From Shinisaurus crocodilurus (taxonomy: Eukaryota > Chordata > Lepidosauria > Squamata > Shinisauridae), in assembly GCA_021292165.1 (NCBI GenBank), contig CM037877.1, forward strand, positions 132,426,274-132,490,273: 64,000 nt of DNA, written 5' to 3'. Shown here in pieces: positions 21,841 to 33,957 of the stretch. The notes under the pieces are model-generated. The model made no database searches and had not been told where the DNA came from. It saw only the letters and a list, made by a program, of their open reading frames with translations. The translations under genes and the position numbers were made by a program. How positions within the stretch are numbered: position 1 is the stretch's first letter; the number at the start of each line of letters is the position of its first letter.

Positions 21841-22248
21841 TAAATTAAATTAATAAATAATCCTCATGTACCTTACAGGGTCGTGGACAATTTTAACACA
21901 TTCATGCACATGAAGTTCTTCATCACTTGAAACTGATATGCAAATGCTAGCTATTATATGTGACTGGTTGCCATTTAATGCTATAGGGAAAAAATGCAAC
22001 ATCAATGTGATCTTACATTTTAATTACCTTTTGTAGAAACAGAGCTACCATTAGTATTGCAAGCCTTAAATCAGTAGACTATTGTATTGAAACTCCAGTT
22101 GATTTAGGGACCCATTTTAACCAGTGGGCCTATAAATTAAAAGCACTTATTTATTTTTTGAGTTTTGTCTCTGTGATCAGGAATGGGGAAAATATTAAAT
22201 ATGGCATTTTCTACTAACAATGTGGTAGATTTTGTGTATTAAATTGTA

Positions 22249-22359
22249 CAGTAATACCTTGGATTGCAAGTAACTTGATCTGAGAGTGTTTTGCAAGACA
22301 AGCAAATTTTTAAAATAAATTTTGACTTGATAAACAAGCGACGTCTTGCAGTACAACAA
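22249..22359. mobile_element. Tigger-like TA MITE (family D), half copy
   Basis: It starts CAGTAATACCTTGGATTGCA and matches 37815-37925, then ends at GTCTTGCAGTAC where a SINE piece begins. Confidence 0.7.
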
Positions 22360-22478
22360 CCCTGTGAGGTAGGTTAGGCTGCGAGTCAGTGACTGGCCCA
22401 AAGTCACTCAGTGAGTTTCATGGCCGAGCGGAGACTAGAACCCAGATCTCCTGAGTCCCAGGGGCTCAGACAGGGTGG
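22360..22478 (-). mobile_element. Sauria-type SINE fragment, inverted
   Basis: Reverse complement of the 5' body of 46953-47193: AACAACCCTGTGAGGTAGGT, then TTTCATGGCCGAG and AGAACCCAGATCTCCTGAGT (B-box zone). Confidence 0.8.
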
Positions 22479-22480
22479 TA

Positions 22481-22862
22481 GGCTGGCCATGTGTCCTCTT
22501 TTACAGAGGACGGTCCTCTACTTGAAGGGCAGCCAGAGGATTAGCCCCGGTTTTGAAGATGTCCTCTATTTGAAGGGCTGTCCAGTCCAAGTCTGGTTTA
22601 AAGATAGAGTCATCAGAAGACAGAGCTTGGCCTCGAAGCTGCCCATCAACAGCACCTGGACAGCAGACTGAGCAAGGCAAACAGGTCACCTGGTCACAGT
22701 CTTCCACACTATTATGAGATGTACTGCATTTGCAGTAATTATTTCTAAATTAGGACGTGCACATTTTATGCAAATTGGTGTCCCCTTTTATCATCTTTTT
22801 TGGTGATGCATTTCCTCTTCTTTTTTTCTTTTTTCTTTTTGGAAATTCGTAACTGGCCACCC
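22481..22862. mobile_element. TA-target MITE (family E), copy 2
   Basis: Ends GGCTGGCCATGTGTCC and AACTGGCCACCC are flanked by TA (22479-22480 and 22863-22864). It shares interior blocks with 11916-12319 and lies directly against the SINE fragment. Confidence 0.75.
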
Positions 22863-23094
22863 TACACGGTGACTTGCCTATATCCACCTGATGACTTCAT
22901 GGCTGGGGGAGATTTGAACCAAAGACATTCTGATTTGTATTAATTTCTTTAGGCAATAACACTGAATCCCTACTTTCAAAGACTCGGGGTAAGATAAATT
23001 TATAGCAGACAATAAAAGGAGACAGGGACAATAAAAGCCTTGTCTCAAAGGCTGGTCTTCTAATACAGTTATCTACAGCCAGAGTACCCCTGGG

Positions 23095-24108
23095 AGCAGT
23101 CATTAGGGGATTTGGAACCAAGTGCCATCACCATGCTGATGACACATAGCTCTATCTCCCTGTGATATCTGAATCAGGTGAGGCTGTGCAAGTCCTAGAT
23201 CAGTGCCTAGACTCAGTGATGAGCTGGATGAGGGCCAATAAACTGAAGCTGAATCCTGGCAAGACGGAAGCCCTGTGGGTGAGTGGTTCCCGAGTCTGGG
23301 AGATAGGCTCATTATCTGTTCTGGATGGGGTTGTGCTCCCTTTGAAATATCAGGTTCGTAGTCTGGGGGTACTCCTAGATCCATCATTGTCGCTGGAGTC
23401 CCAAGTGACAGCGGCAGCTCGGAGTGCCTTTAACAGCTTTGACTGGTTCGCCAGCTACAGCCTCTCCTGGACAGGCATAACTTGGCCACAGTGGTACAAC
23501 AGGCACTAGTAACCTCAAGACTGGATTACTGCAATGAGCTTTATGTGGGTCGGTCCTTAAAGCTGGTCTGGAAGCTGGAGCTAGTGCAGAATGCAGCAGC
23601 TCAGATGTTATCAGGAGCTGCCCCTTTTCAGCATGCAACTCCTTTGCTGAGGGAACTGCACTGGCTGCCAATTCATTACTGGGCCAGGTTTAAGGTTTTG
23701 GTACTAGTGTATAAAGGCCCAAACAATTTGGGACAAGTATACCTGAGAGAGCGCCTACTCTCTTACCAACCTGCCCAGTCACTGAGGTCATCAGATGGCA
23801 TGCTCCTGGTGGTTCCACATGGACCTATGGCCTGACTGGAGTTCACCCAGAGAAGAGCCTTCAGTGTGGTGGCTCCGTTTCTGTAGAACTCCCTGCCTCC
23901 GGAGGTTAGGCAGGCACCAACACTGTGTTGTTTTCAGTGCCTCCTGAAAACATCTTTATTTCAGGAATTCTTACTTGACTTCGATTTTATTGATATCCCA
24001 TTTTTAACATATTGTTTTATTCTTTTATCTGTTTTATCTTTTTATTGTTCACTGCTCCAAAATCTGTTTAGATGTGGAGCGGTATATAAATTTTATAAAT
24101 AAATAAAA
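23095..24108 (+). pseudogene. L2-type LINE, 3' part of RT and C-terminus with 3' UTR
   Basis: The translation starts at a decayed polymerase block (HHADDT, then a stop), continues through WMRANKLKLNPGKTEAL, SLGVLLDPSLSLESQV and, after a frameshift near 23480, LVTSRLDYCNELYVG and LLRELHWLPIHYW. These are the hallmark C-terminal blocks of L2 LINEs. The 3' end (GGAGCGGTATATAAATTTTA) followed by AATAAATAAA closes the element. Upstream RT and the endonuclease are missing. Confidence 0.85.
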
Positions 24109-26475
24109 TGTACATTTGTTCTGCCAGAATTTGTGCTTCTTTTTCTTCTCCTCCTTTGGCTAAGACTTCTATTTTCTGAATGAAGCCTGCTTGCTTTTTA
24201 TTGCTTTCTTGGCTCTGCTTCTTGGTATCTGTGGTATACATTTTACTTGAGCTTCTGTTATTGTAATTTTAAATAACCTTAAATTAGTGTATTAGAGAAA
24301 ATGAAAAAAAATATTAGTAAAACCCTTCTACACTGTACTGTGTATTTCCTATTATTATATAATGCACCCTTTAATCTGCCACTACAAGGTTTCCAGCAGA
24401 ATTATTGCTAAAATGGCTGATGTGAATTAGATTTATTTTATTTAGGCTAGATTTAGCACTATGTGTATATAGATAGATAGATAGATAGATAGATCTGAGA
24501 GATTTATTCATTTTATTCATTCATTCTATTTATACCCCGCCTTTTTTCCTGAAAGGAACCCAAGGCGGCTTACATAATTGATTGAGAAATAGCCTTAAAC
24601 AAAGGATTTATTTAAAGGATTCAAGCAATAAAGGATAAAGGATTTAAAGGATTCAAGCAATAGTGTTTTAACACAAAACCAAAAGTATGAAATGGAGAAT
24701 ATCCACTACTGCTTCTGATTCAGTTCTGTTTTGTGTATGTGCTTTTCTGGATTGGACCCAAAGCTTGAGTTCTGACCCAAATGGAGAAAAAAACCTCCCA
24801 TTAATTTTAATGGTTCATGGTAGCACTCAAAGAACTGCTTGCTTGCTTGTCCATTTGCTTGATCGATTTATACTTATATAAAATATTGTATCTTGGTATT
24901 CCACTAAAGGACACAAGATGGCTCTTCTACCCCTATGCCTCTCCCTGGTTTACATAAAATATTTTAAAGGGGTGGAGCTAAGAAATGGGAATCTCCTTAA
25001 ATCTCTTCTGTGAATGCCCCAGATAGCTAGTGAATGATGATGGCAGTGACCCCATCAGAAGTTATTATCAATATATGTTTTTACTGGGAGGGAGGGTCTT
25101 CAACCTCCAGCAACCCTGGCTAATCTGGCCAGTGATTGTAACCAGATTATCCACCCCTTTGTTTCTGTTGCCACAGAGCAACTGATTGTTGCAGCAGAGT
25201 TCTCTTTTGGAGGGAGGGGGAGCAAGCAGCTGACAGTCCTCTCTCTGGCCTGTTACTGAAGCCAGAGTGATCTTCTCCTTGCTGGTGGAGTTCTTGTGGA
25301 GACAGAGAGGTGCAACCTGGGCCAGGATGTCCTTCCCCTACTTGAAGTATGGCAGCCATTGCTGTGTTGGTTCTTCAGAATAAGAGCCAAAAATGTATAA
25401 ATGCCATTTTAATTAGAACAATTTCAGGAGGTGGAAAGTGGGCAATATTCTCAGCTATACAGAATATATATATATATATATATATGAAATAAATATATAC
25501 AGAAGTTAGTTATACAGAAACTTGTTGCAATTGGAGTTCCTTGTTGTAACAATCATCCCTACCCCAACTGCAATTTCACAAAAGTGGTGTCTTGTTATCC
25601 ATATTTGTACAATGGGGGGCAGCGGCTTGCTGTCCTGCTGAAACCTTTGCTGTTAGTTGCATGAAATGGGATTTAAAAATATGCAGCTATTTTTTCCCCC
25701 TGAAAACAAGTATTTCGATGTTCCCAAGCACACCCCCATCTACACCAGTAGTAAAGGAACAACAACCATGCACTTCTATCTATTTGCCTTTGGAGAAACT
25801 TAGAAAATTGGGTGAAATAGATACAATCAACAATATGGAAATAAAAGACTGCATCCTCTAATTTAATCTAAATTAACATTTTTGACAGGGCTGACAGACA
25901 GTCTGCAGGCAAGCAGATACAGATCAGGCAGGTAGTCCAGCCAGAAAACAGGTACCTGCAATACTACCCTCTGCCCTCCACAGTAATGGAGCATACCAAA
26001 AAGTAACCCAGCAGCTCCTTCCTATAGCAATTTCATCCTGCTGCCACAGTGCCTGGTTCAAAACCCATTGGTTTGCCTGCTTCATGAGAATAAAGCAGTT
26101 CAATGGTGCATTAGAAGAACTATAGTACCTCCATAGCTATTCTCTATTACTACATGTTCATGTGGTAAAATATAATTTCAGTATATGATTTCTACGGTAT
26201 ATAATCACATAACTTGCAACAAATATTTCCTATGCTTTTACTTGTATGTAATCCTATGCTACTTTGTATGTAGAAAGTTCTATCTCACATAATGAATACA
26301 ATGTAATACAAAGGGGCCTCTTGATTTCTTGTGTACTGTTGAAGTAAACCTGTTTCTAACAGTTAATTGGTATTGAGATAAGGAGAAGTTACTTCAAAGA
26401 TGCCTTTCACTCCCTAAAAACTCCTCAGTATACACAGGTCAATTAATTGTTATTTACTGCTTGAAAGAGAGACCA
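24109..26475. other. Intergenic with small repeats, no gene seen
   Basis: (ATAG)n microsatellite at about 24467-24493. An inverted RTE/Sauria SINE tail at about 24515-24577 (CTATTTATACCCCGCC). A short tandem duplication of AAAGGATTCAAGCAAT at 24616-24660. An (AT)n tract near 25465-25485. No exon-like sequence. Confidence 0.55.
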
Positions 26476-26496
26476 GATATTGTAAAAACATCATTA

Positions 26497-26750
26497 TGTC
26501 ACAGTAGAAAGAAAGAATGAGCTCACCTTATAGAATTTGTTAACACGCATGCGCGAAAGTAAGACGCTTGTAGAAAGAGTATAAGAATGCTTGTATTTCT
26601 AATGGTGGATTGTCTCACTCTGCTTTGGAGTGGAACCATACAGCGCTGTATTTGAATAAAGGAATTCTTTTTACCCGCTCTGGTTGATTTATTGGGCCAT
26701 AAGTCAGCTGGAAAACGAACCTAGGAAGTGGCTTAACTTCCTTACCACAT
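26497..26750 (+). mobile_element. Possible solo LTR
   Basis: It has a TATA-like TATAAGAATGC at about 26580, an AATAAAG signal near 26656, and TG...CA-type candidate ends (TGTCACAG near 26497, ACCACA near 26750). This spacing suits an LTR. There is no second LTR and no viral gene next to it. The boundaries are approximate and no duplication was confirmed. Confidence 0.35.
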
Positions 26751-27834
26751 TCACAAGTGGGATCTGAAACAAGATGTTGCAGTGTATCAACGTGTGAGCA
26801 CGCGCACACACACATGTGTGCCCCTAGTAGGAGTGCTCCTGCTCAGAGTTCCAGTCAGCCAGGCCTGCCCCCAGACTTCTATAAACTCAAGCTGAGCATT
26901 TCAGTCCCCCGCTTCCTGGTTTTCCAAGTTTCTTTTCCAGGTGACACTCAGCGTCTGGCAGCTACTATGCTCAGTCCTCACTGAACTATTTTGGGGCAGT
27001 TTCTCCTCTGTGCCCATAGGACTGTTTTTAAAAGGTTTTTAAAATATACTTCTACGTACCTCAAGGTTCACCCAAGCATACCGATGCCTCCATCTTGTTT
27101 CTCAGTGGTCCCATTTTGGCTTTATTCCTGTTGGCACTCACCACAAGAGTTTTCTGTTGGAGGAAGAAATTTAGTGTAATGTGTGCCAGGATTGTCAGTG
27201 TTTAGAATGTTATTATATTTTGTGAGAAAATGTGACCAATGTCCTAGTAATCTGCACTTACTGTATATAAAAGGCAACAATTCATTATGAATGAGCTTTT
27301 CTACACGAGGCTCTTAACTGCTGTATCTACTTTTGGTTTGTTGCAGAATTGAGATCTGAGCTCTACACAAAGAGCTTTTCCTTTCCTGCTTCCCCCCTAC
27401 ATATTTTCCCCTACATAACCTCTAGGTGGTGCTGTGCTATAGCGGAATAGTGCAAATACACAAGTAGTTCTTTCGCTTTGAGAAATAATATCCCACTTTT
27501 CCCGCTCTAAACACCACCACCCCAGAAAGTGCTCTTAAAAAACAAAAGCGAAACTGGAGGATCACAGTGTCATCTAAAGAACCTGTAAACAACTGACTAA
27601 AGAATCAGGAGCACACAATAAATGCCTGATGTAGAAAAGCTCTACATCTCCACAAGTAGAGCCCAAGCATTGGGGATGGGGCGTGAGAATACACTTGACC
27701 AGAGCCTGGAGATCCAGGGAGTCCTGGGCCCTGGCTCAGGTTGCATCCTATTACCATATGAGGAGAAATGAGGCTAAATTGAAAATTATGCTTGAGGATA
27801 CTTGCTGGAAACATATGGCACTGTCAAAGCAGAC
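26751..27834. other. Intergenic, no gene seen
   Basis: No domain-bearing frame. Only a CA-rich patch near 26800 stands out. Confidence 0.5.
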
Positions 27835-27835
27835 A

Positions 27836-27985
27836 CATTTATCCTGGCATAAACTTTCATGGACACTGTCCATCTCATCAGATGATGCATCTAATGAAGT
27901 GAACAGTACCCACAAAAGCTTATGCCAGAATAAATTTGTTAGTCTTGAGGATGCCACAAGACAGTTGTTTTTGCTGCAATATATT
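27836..27985. repeat. Inverted Penelope-like repeat with hammerhead-like core on the minus strand
   Basis: Two arms, TTTATCCTGGCATAAACTTT and its counterpart at 27905-27930, meet at an ATGCAT centre (27885-27890). The minus-strand arm reads CTGATGA (27881-27875), a 6-bp stem (ATGGAC/GTCCAT) and GAAA (27858-27855), which are the conserved residues of a hammerhead ribozyme. The plus arm is degenerate (CTAATGA, ACAAAAGC). Confidence 0.6.
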
Positions 27986-29735
27986 AACATGGCTACCCCC
28001 CCGGTAATTATGGGAAGTTATTTCCCATTATCTATGTACTTATTGTCCAACTCCTGTGCAATTTGCTGGAGCCAATCAGAAGCAGTGCTAGAGAGAGCAG
28101 AACAAGCAACTTTCTGAATAATGAAATTGATGGCCCAGGCCCTTCTCTAGAAAAGAGTGTTCTTGTGCAGTTGAACTAGGACTTGTACTTTGTGACCACA
28201 TAACTCCTTGTGCATAGACAGGAGGGAGAGACAAAGCACTATAACTGATCCCAGGGACAAGAGGAGTCAGTGCTGCTGGTAAGATTTGCAGGTCCAGAAT
28301 ATATGTGAGTAAATGTCTAGTTCACACATACCATGCTGCTGGCTATAAATATTTGTACTTAGAATTTACTTAAACAGCGTCAGATTGAACTGTTAAGTGG
28401 ATGCGCCCTTGGCTTGTTTTATATATTACAAATCCTATAATTCCTGGCTTTATAAAAATTGGCTAAAAGGGGCTACTTCTTTAACATACATCACTTCTTT
28501 TCTTTTTAGCATAGTCCCTCTTAATGTAGAAAGCTGTAGAACTAAAAAAAATGCAGAGCAACAAGGACGCTTCTGTTTGTAGTGAAGACTGAACCCTACA
28601 CTTTTGTGGTGTTCCTATGAGAAGAAAAGCATAGACATGGCATTGGGCTCTTTTCACAAGATTCTTTTCCTTTTCAAATGCATTTTCCCATCACACATTT
28701 TCTGCACAAGCTCCTTTTGTTCACTGCCTTGAGCCAATCTCCATGTTGCAGCAGCTGCCCAGATGTTCCCTATCAAACTCCAAGCCATGCCAACAAACTT
28801 TGGCATACATGAAAGTACACTGAGTAATGGGCCTCCACAAATACCTGTTTCCCCTTCTGATTTCTGCAAGTATTTTAAAATGCTAATGGGTTCCACTCAG
28901 CTGCAATCTAAAGAAGGCTGCAGGGCTGGGTTGTGAGAGTGTCCAGCAAATTAACAGTTAAGGTCTACGAGGCGCCTCAGTGCTGTGGTGCCCTGAGGGT
29001 CCTGTCTGGAGTTCTCTAACCTTGAACCGCTGTCACTTGCTTTCCTGCTAATAGCTTTCCAGCAACTGAGCCAAACCCCGGGTGTTTTTGTTTTCCAAAA
29101 TGAAACTGAGCTTAGTTTGTAGACCAAACTCCATGTTTTCCCCCCTCTAGCGCTGCAGCATGATGATGTTGACATGGGCTCATGGCTGGCTCAATTCCTT
29201 CGACATCTTGCATGCCACCTTTAGAAGGGGAGAGAAATAAATGGAGCATAACGCCTGTGTACTTCTCCATTCCAACAGGCAATGTGCTACAGCTAGTTAT
29301 TAGAAACATATTGTACATTGATGACATTATAGGGTGATAGCACTGGGTGGTAACCTACTTAAGAGAATGCTACTTTGTGGTTTAACAGCTGCCAGTGCCC
29401 TCGAATAGGCCCACCATGTTGGCAAAGTGGCAGCATATAATTCTTGGGATCCTATGCAGTCCCAGCAGAAAAGCTGAGGAAAAAATGACAGCACTACAAA
29501 ATGTAGCAACACTGGCAGCCACTCTAATCCCCTAGCAACCATGGTTAACACCACTGACTCCCACCAATCATGGAATAGCGTGCCGACAACCCCCTCCACA
29601 GCAACCAGGCATGGAAGAAGCCATATGCACAGCGTTGAGACACCCCCCCATCCCCCATGATGTCACCTCATCCTACCACAAACACAAGGCTTTACCCCAC
29701 AGTCACAATAACAATGGCACAGCACCCTTGGGTGC
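27986..29735. other. Intergenic, no gene seen
   Basis: No recognisable exon or named repeat in about 1.7 kb. Confidence 0.5.
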
Positions 29736-30270
29736 AGTGCCAGCTCCAGGTTTTTAAGGACCCTTGGGCGAGACATCCTCAATAGCCCCTCTCCCTCAGT
29801 GCGTCTACCTTCAAACCACCAGCTGCTTGTTACCAGCCGCCATTGCTCCTCATCCTCTTTCTCATCATTGCTACCACTTACTCGCTTGGCAGGCATAAAG
29901 CCAGTGAGCAAGCCGGCAGTGGCATCTGCTACTCCCTCTTCTCACCACCACTGTTGTCTGGGCCAGAGTGAGAAGCAGGCGAAAAACAGGTTGCCAATGG
30001 CGAAGAGGAGGAGCAACTCCAGGGGGCTCTTGTTAGTGGCCCCCTGCTGAGGTGTGGGCCCTCAGCAGGTGTCCAGCCATCCATGCTTACCCTTGACACA
30101 GGGCTGGTGCTACCATTAGGCCAACTAGGCAGCTGCCTCGGGCGCAGGGCTAAAGGGGGCACCAGAAATAGGGACGGAGGGCTCAAGTGGGAAGGGGGGG
30201 GCGCTAAACATCTGATCTTGCCTAGGGCACCAAACTGACTTGCACCGGCCCTGCCTTGACACTGGCCCTG
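29736..30270. mobile_element. hAT-like element hosting a nested hAT
   Basis: It begins CAGTGCCAGCTCCAGG and appears to end ACTGGCCCTG. It is interrupted by the complete family C copy at 30099-30253 with one of its target duplications. Outer target duplication is poor, so the boundaries are tentative. Confidence 0.4.
30099..30253 (+). mobile_element. hAT-type MITE family C, short copy
   Basis: Ends CAGGGCTGGTGCTACC and CACCGGCCCTG with perfect 8-bp duplications CCTTGACA (30091-30098 and 30254-30261). Confidence 0.9.
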
Positions 30271-30274
30271 TCCA

Positions 30275-31970
30275 GGTGTGACAGCTTCTGTTGTACAGGC
30301 AGTAAGAACACGGAATCTGGAAGTTTTCTGGGATCCCTACACACCTCTTATTGCTAATACTAATGATAATTGTCTGGCCACGCAAGAGACACCCAGGGAA
30401 GGAAGCCTTCAGCAGGGTACTCAGGCAATCCCAAAGCTCATTCAGCAGAGGGCTTCCTGAGAGAAGGGATCAAGGCGGGTGTGTGTGTGTGTGGGGGGGG
30501 GGGGCAACAGCAACCCTGTCTAAGAAAGGAGCCCATGGAGTGGAAGGGAAGAGCCAAGACATGCAACAAGAGAAACCACAATTGTACTACTAAAGGAACC
30601 CACAACAGTGGCCCAAAAGGATGAAGCACCAGACTGGGAAACAGGAGATGCAGGTTTGAGGCTTGCTAGGAGAAAAAAATATTTATTTTACTACTCACAT
30701 GTATTTATTATTAACATTTATATACTGCTTGATTTGCTAAAAAGTCATCAAGGTGTCAAGGCAAAGACAACCCCCTCCCCCAACCCAGTACAGGCTTCAC
30801 CATCGGCAGGAGGCTCAAGCGTGAACAGACCATGTGAGGGGCAATTGCAGCATGGGAGTTAGGTCAGTTCCTTAAGCAGATAAGACAAAGAGAGAAGGAG
30901 GGCTCTCCCCGCCCCCGCAAGATCCACTGATTTCACGGTGAATTGCTTATGGCCTGTAAATGTTCAATAAACTGTTGTGGCCCAGTTATTCTCCACCTCA
31001 CCTTTTGCATGCATCACAGTGATGGCAAAAGCAGAGGAGGAGAGAGCATACCTAGAACCCACATCTCCCCCTCCACAGAGTAATTTGGCCCACACAGCCA
31101 TCAGAAGGGCCACATCACAAACACATCACAGGTACTCATCCATATGCAATGGGACAAGGGAGGTATGAGAGGGCAAAATGGAACAGATGCTATGTGCCTG
31201 TGGTCCCCCGATTTGAGCATCGATTACAGCCCCACAGTAGAAAGGGCTTGGTGGGCCTCCCAACCACAATGATATGTGAGAGTGCTGGGCCAGAGTATGG
31301 GCCACCATCACCAGGTAGGTCAATCAGCTGATTGGCAGCCTCTCACATCACCAATAGGCTCTTTTGTTGTATCTGTCCAGTAGTGCCACCACAGCAATGA
31401 GCAGGGGGAGGTGTGCTATGCGTGCTTCCTTTCTCATTGCTAGGTGTTGATTGGACAAAGAATGGATGCGGTGCTGACCCTGTTAGGTGGGGAGTGAAGG
31501 TGTTCTGTACCCAATACAGGACCCATCCTGAAGATAAGTGAGGTGAATGACAAGCAGGCAGGAGGGTGTTCCCGATATGCTACCTCACAGGATCACGCAG
31601 AGACTTGGCGGTGTGAAGTATTGCTAAGTACTTAAAAGATCTGGGTCATAGACCCATAGGGTACAAATGTTCATATGGTAATTTATATCTATATATGCAA
31701 ATTTAGAAATAATTACTAGGATTTATTTACATTTCACAGAAGGCAAAGCCAACCAATTAATTTCCCACCCAAATCAACCCCAAATAAAACAAATTCTTCA
31801 ATTAATGTGCACCCTATCCCCAGATTATCCCCAATCAGTAGTTCCTCTTCAGTACCAATTAATTTGCAATGGCTGTGAACAGGTATGGAAAAATGCACCA
31901 AAAAGTGGGTGGTACTCTTTTTTTCTTTCTTTTTTTAAATGAGCCCTTTCCATCCATCCATCAGGCGATC
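30275..31970. other. Intergenic, no gene seen
   Basis: A GT/G-rich patch lies at about 30478-30505. No exon-like frames were recognised. Confidence 0.5.
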
Positions 31971-32007
31971 ACTCGTGACCGAGTAAGATTGTCTTCCAGG
32001 ATAAAAG

Positions 32008-32050
32008 GAGGAAATTCTAAAGAAGATTGGAGGAAATTCTAAAGAAGATT
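32008..32050. repeat. 22-bp tandem duplication
   Basis: The unit GAGGAAATTCTAAAGAAGAT occurs twice in tandem, just beyond the end of the LINE tail described in the next entry. Confidence 0.85.
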
Positions 32051-32059
32051 GCGTAGACT

Positions 32060-32370
32060 CTAGCGATGGGTCCGTAAGTGACTGTGGAGGCCAGTTCTAG
32101 ATCCACACAGCTTCCCACAGCGAGGACACAGGTTACCAGATGGAAGATGGTCCTGTAAAGGATTCATTTGACATGCTTTTCGCTTAGCACGTTTCTTCCT
32201 TTCACCTTGCACTCAGGCTTCTTCAAAGTCCATGGAACCTTTGTGAAAGGCCAACCTCCATTTAGATCGTTCATGGGCCAGAGCTTCCCAGTTTTCTATG
32301 TTTATATTGCATTTTTTTTAGATTAGCCTTATGAACATCTTTAAACCCTTTCACATACACTTCTAAAACT
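32060..32370 (-). pseudogene. LINE ORF2 C-terminal zinc-finger tail (relic)
   Basis: The minus strand, too broken to give a long frame, encodes in order VKGFKDVHKANLKK, then ENWEALAHERSKWRLAFHKG, a basic stretch, and CPRCGKLCGSRTGLHSHLRT ending HR and a stop (near 32065). The CxxC...HxxxH finger directly before the stop, after the W-rich segment, is the kind of C-terminal tail seen in several vertebrate non-LTR retrotransposon polyproteins. One internal stop and a frameshift separate the segments. The clade is unknown. Confidence 0.55.
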
Positions 32371-32939
32371 GGCAACTTTTACACCAAAGTGTAGGGGGGG
32401 GGAATCTTCTATTGGCACCAGTGGAAGCTCCCACCCACCCCCCCCCCAGCTTAATTGCTATACAGGGAACGATTTTCAGAAGGGGTCAAATTCAGGGAGG
32501 GCAAAGTTATCCCTTCCCTCTCAGCTGCGTCCTGCCCCCAACGCACCCCTCCAACACTTACACTTAGGGGGGGGGAGCCCCAGTTGGCACTAATATCAGC
32601 TTCCCCCCCCTTCTAACCCTAACTGCTGTGTGAGGAAGAGTGAGGAGGTGGTGTGAAATCTCACATGATTTTGCAAATTATCATCAAACATGGTGGAATC
32701 TCAGGAGACATCAGATGGGACTTGGGGAGGCCTGTGAGTGGCTGCTATCCAGGTGGGTGCTGGTTACGGAATGCCTGGCTGGGCAACAGGTACTGCAAGC
32801 TCTCTCATTTCATCGAAGCCCCAGTAGCCACATTCAAAAGAGAAACTGGCCAGGAGCTCGGGCAGCAGAGCAGGAAGTGATGGGGCATTTGAGGCTCTCT
32901 GGCAAATCGATTAGAAGCTTGAGCCCAGGCTTAGCCATA

Positions 32940-33352
32940 AGGGATGTCAGAATCTGCAATGGATTCAAATGAGTTCAGCTTTTTGTGAATCTGACTCATG
33001 GATTCCACAGTGGACCAGCTTTTTCAAAGTTGTGCAGATTCCGCAGACTGGTTTTTTACTTTCTGGAATTGTACACAAATTTAGTCGTACAAAAATAAAA
33101 CAAAACACCAACTGAAAATGCACATTCCTCCCCCCCAGCATGAAAATGTGGGGTGTTTTTTTTTTTGCACATTTGCGTAAATGCACATTTTCAGAAGTAC
33201 ACATTTGTGCAAGAGCACGTTTTCCAATGTGAACACAAGTTCAGGAAAAAAGGAGAAAAATCCAATTCTGTCAAGGAGCAGATGACAAAATGGAAGATGT
33301 CTGACAATCCAAACACAGATGGAATGGATTTTTAAAAATCTGTACATCCCTT
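32940..33352. mobile_element. AGGGATGT-ended MITE (family G), copy 1
   Basis: Ends AGGGATGTCAGAATCTG and CTGTACATCCCT are inverted. The interior is rich in GAAAATGCACATT-type motifs. Related sequence lies at 36611-37035 and 46454-46870. No clear target duplication. Confidence 0.6.
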
Positions 33353-33480
33353 CGAGCAATGCCTAAAGTCTTTACGGAATGTTAATGATGGACTATGTTC
33401 TGACTGAAAGCAAGACACATCGAAAACAAGAGTCATCCCAACCTTCCATCTTAGCAGGGTGCCTGTGCACTTGGAGCATT

Positions 33481-33650
33481 TTCATAGATTTCATAGATCA
33501 TCGAGTTGGAAGGAGCCTACAAGGCTATCAAGTCCAACCCTCTGCTTAATGCACGAAACTAGAGGAGGGGTCTCCCATCCAAGTAATAACCAGGCTTGAC
33601 CCTGCTTAGCTTTCCACACTCAGACAAGCTGAGCCAGCATAAGCCACAGT
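33481..33650 (-). mobile_element. 5S rRNA-derived SINE with CR1-type tail, copy 2
   Basis: Minus-strand order: 5S-like head with AAGCTAAGCAGGGTC and TTGGATGGGAGACC, linker CCCTCCTCTAGTTT, then CR1 3' end (AGGGTTGGACTTGATAGCC) and two TCTATGAAA units. Same layout as copy 1. Confidence 0.85.
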
Positions 33651-33957
33651 TGACAGAGAGCAAAGTAGGAAGTGCTGGTTTTGCCTGTTGCTCCATCCAC
33701 ATCTTGAGTATGGCTTCATTGCAATCTAACTGTGTGTCAAATAGCTCGGAAAGGAATAAGGGCCCTTTATTATGAGGTAGTTGGCAACCCCACTGAATCA
33801 AAGCTGGATGCACAGTGGTTACTGGAAATCTTGGTGTCTTATCAGCCTGGCTTGTGCGGTCTAGATGGCAGTGAGTGTGGGGCATGCCCTGCCTCTACAC
33901 CTCTTGGATGGCTGCCTGTGGGGAGCCAAAAGGGACATATGGATGGTTTAAGCACAG

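Noticed and set aside
20565..21853. Many long overlapping frames (up to 311 codons, Pro/Arg/Ala- or Gly-rich) on both strands
   Set aside because: They arise from a GC-rich repeat with few stop codons, lack any domain and lie within a TA-flanked transposable element.
19721..22359. One Tigger-like MITE split by the nested cluster between its halves
   Set aside because: The second half is in inverted orientation, so simple splitting by insertion does not work; an inversion or two independent truncated copies is needed.
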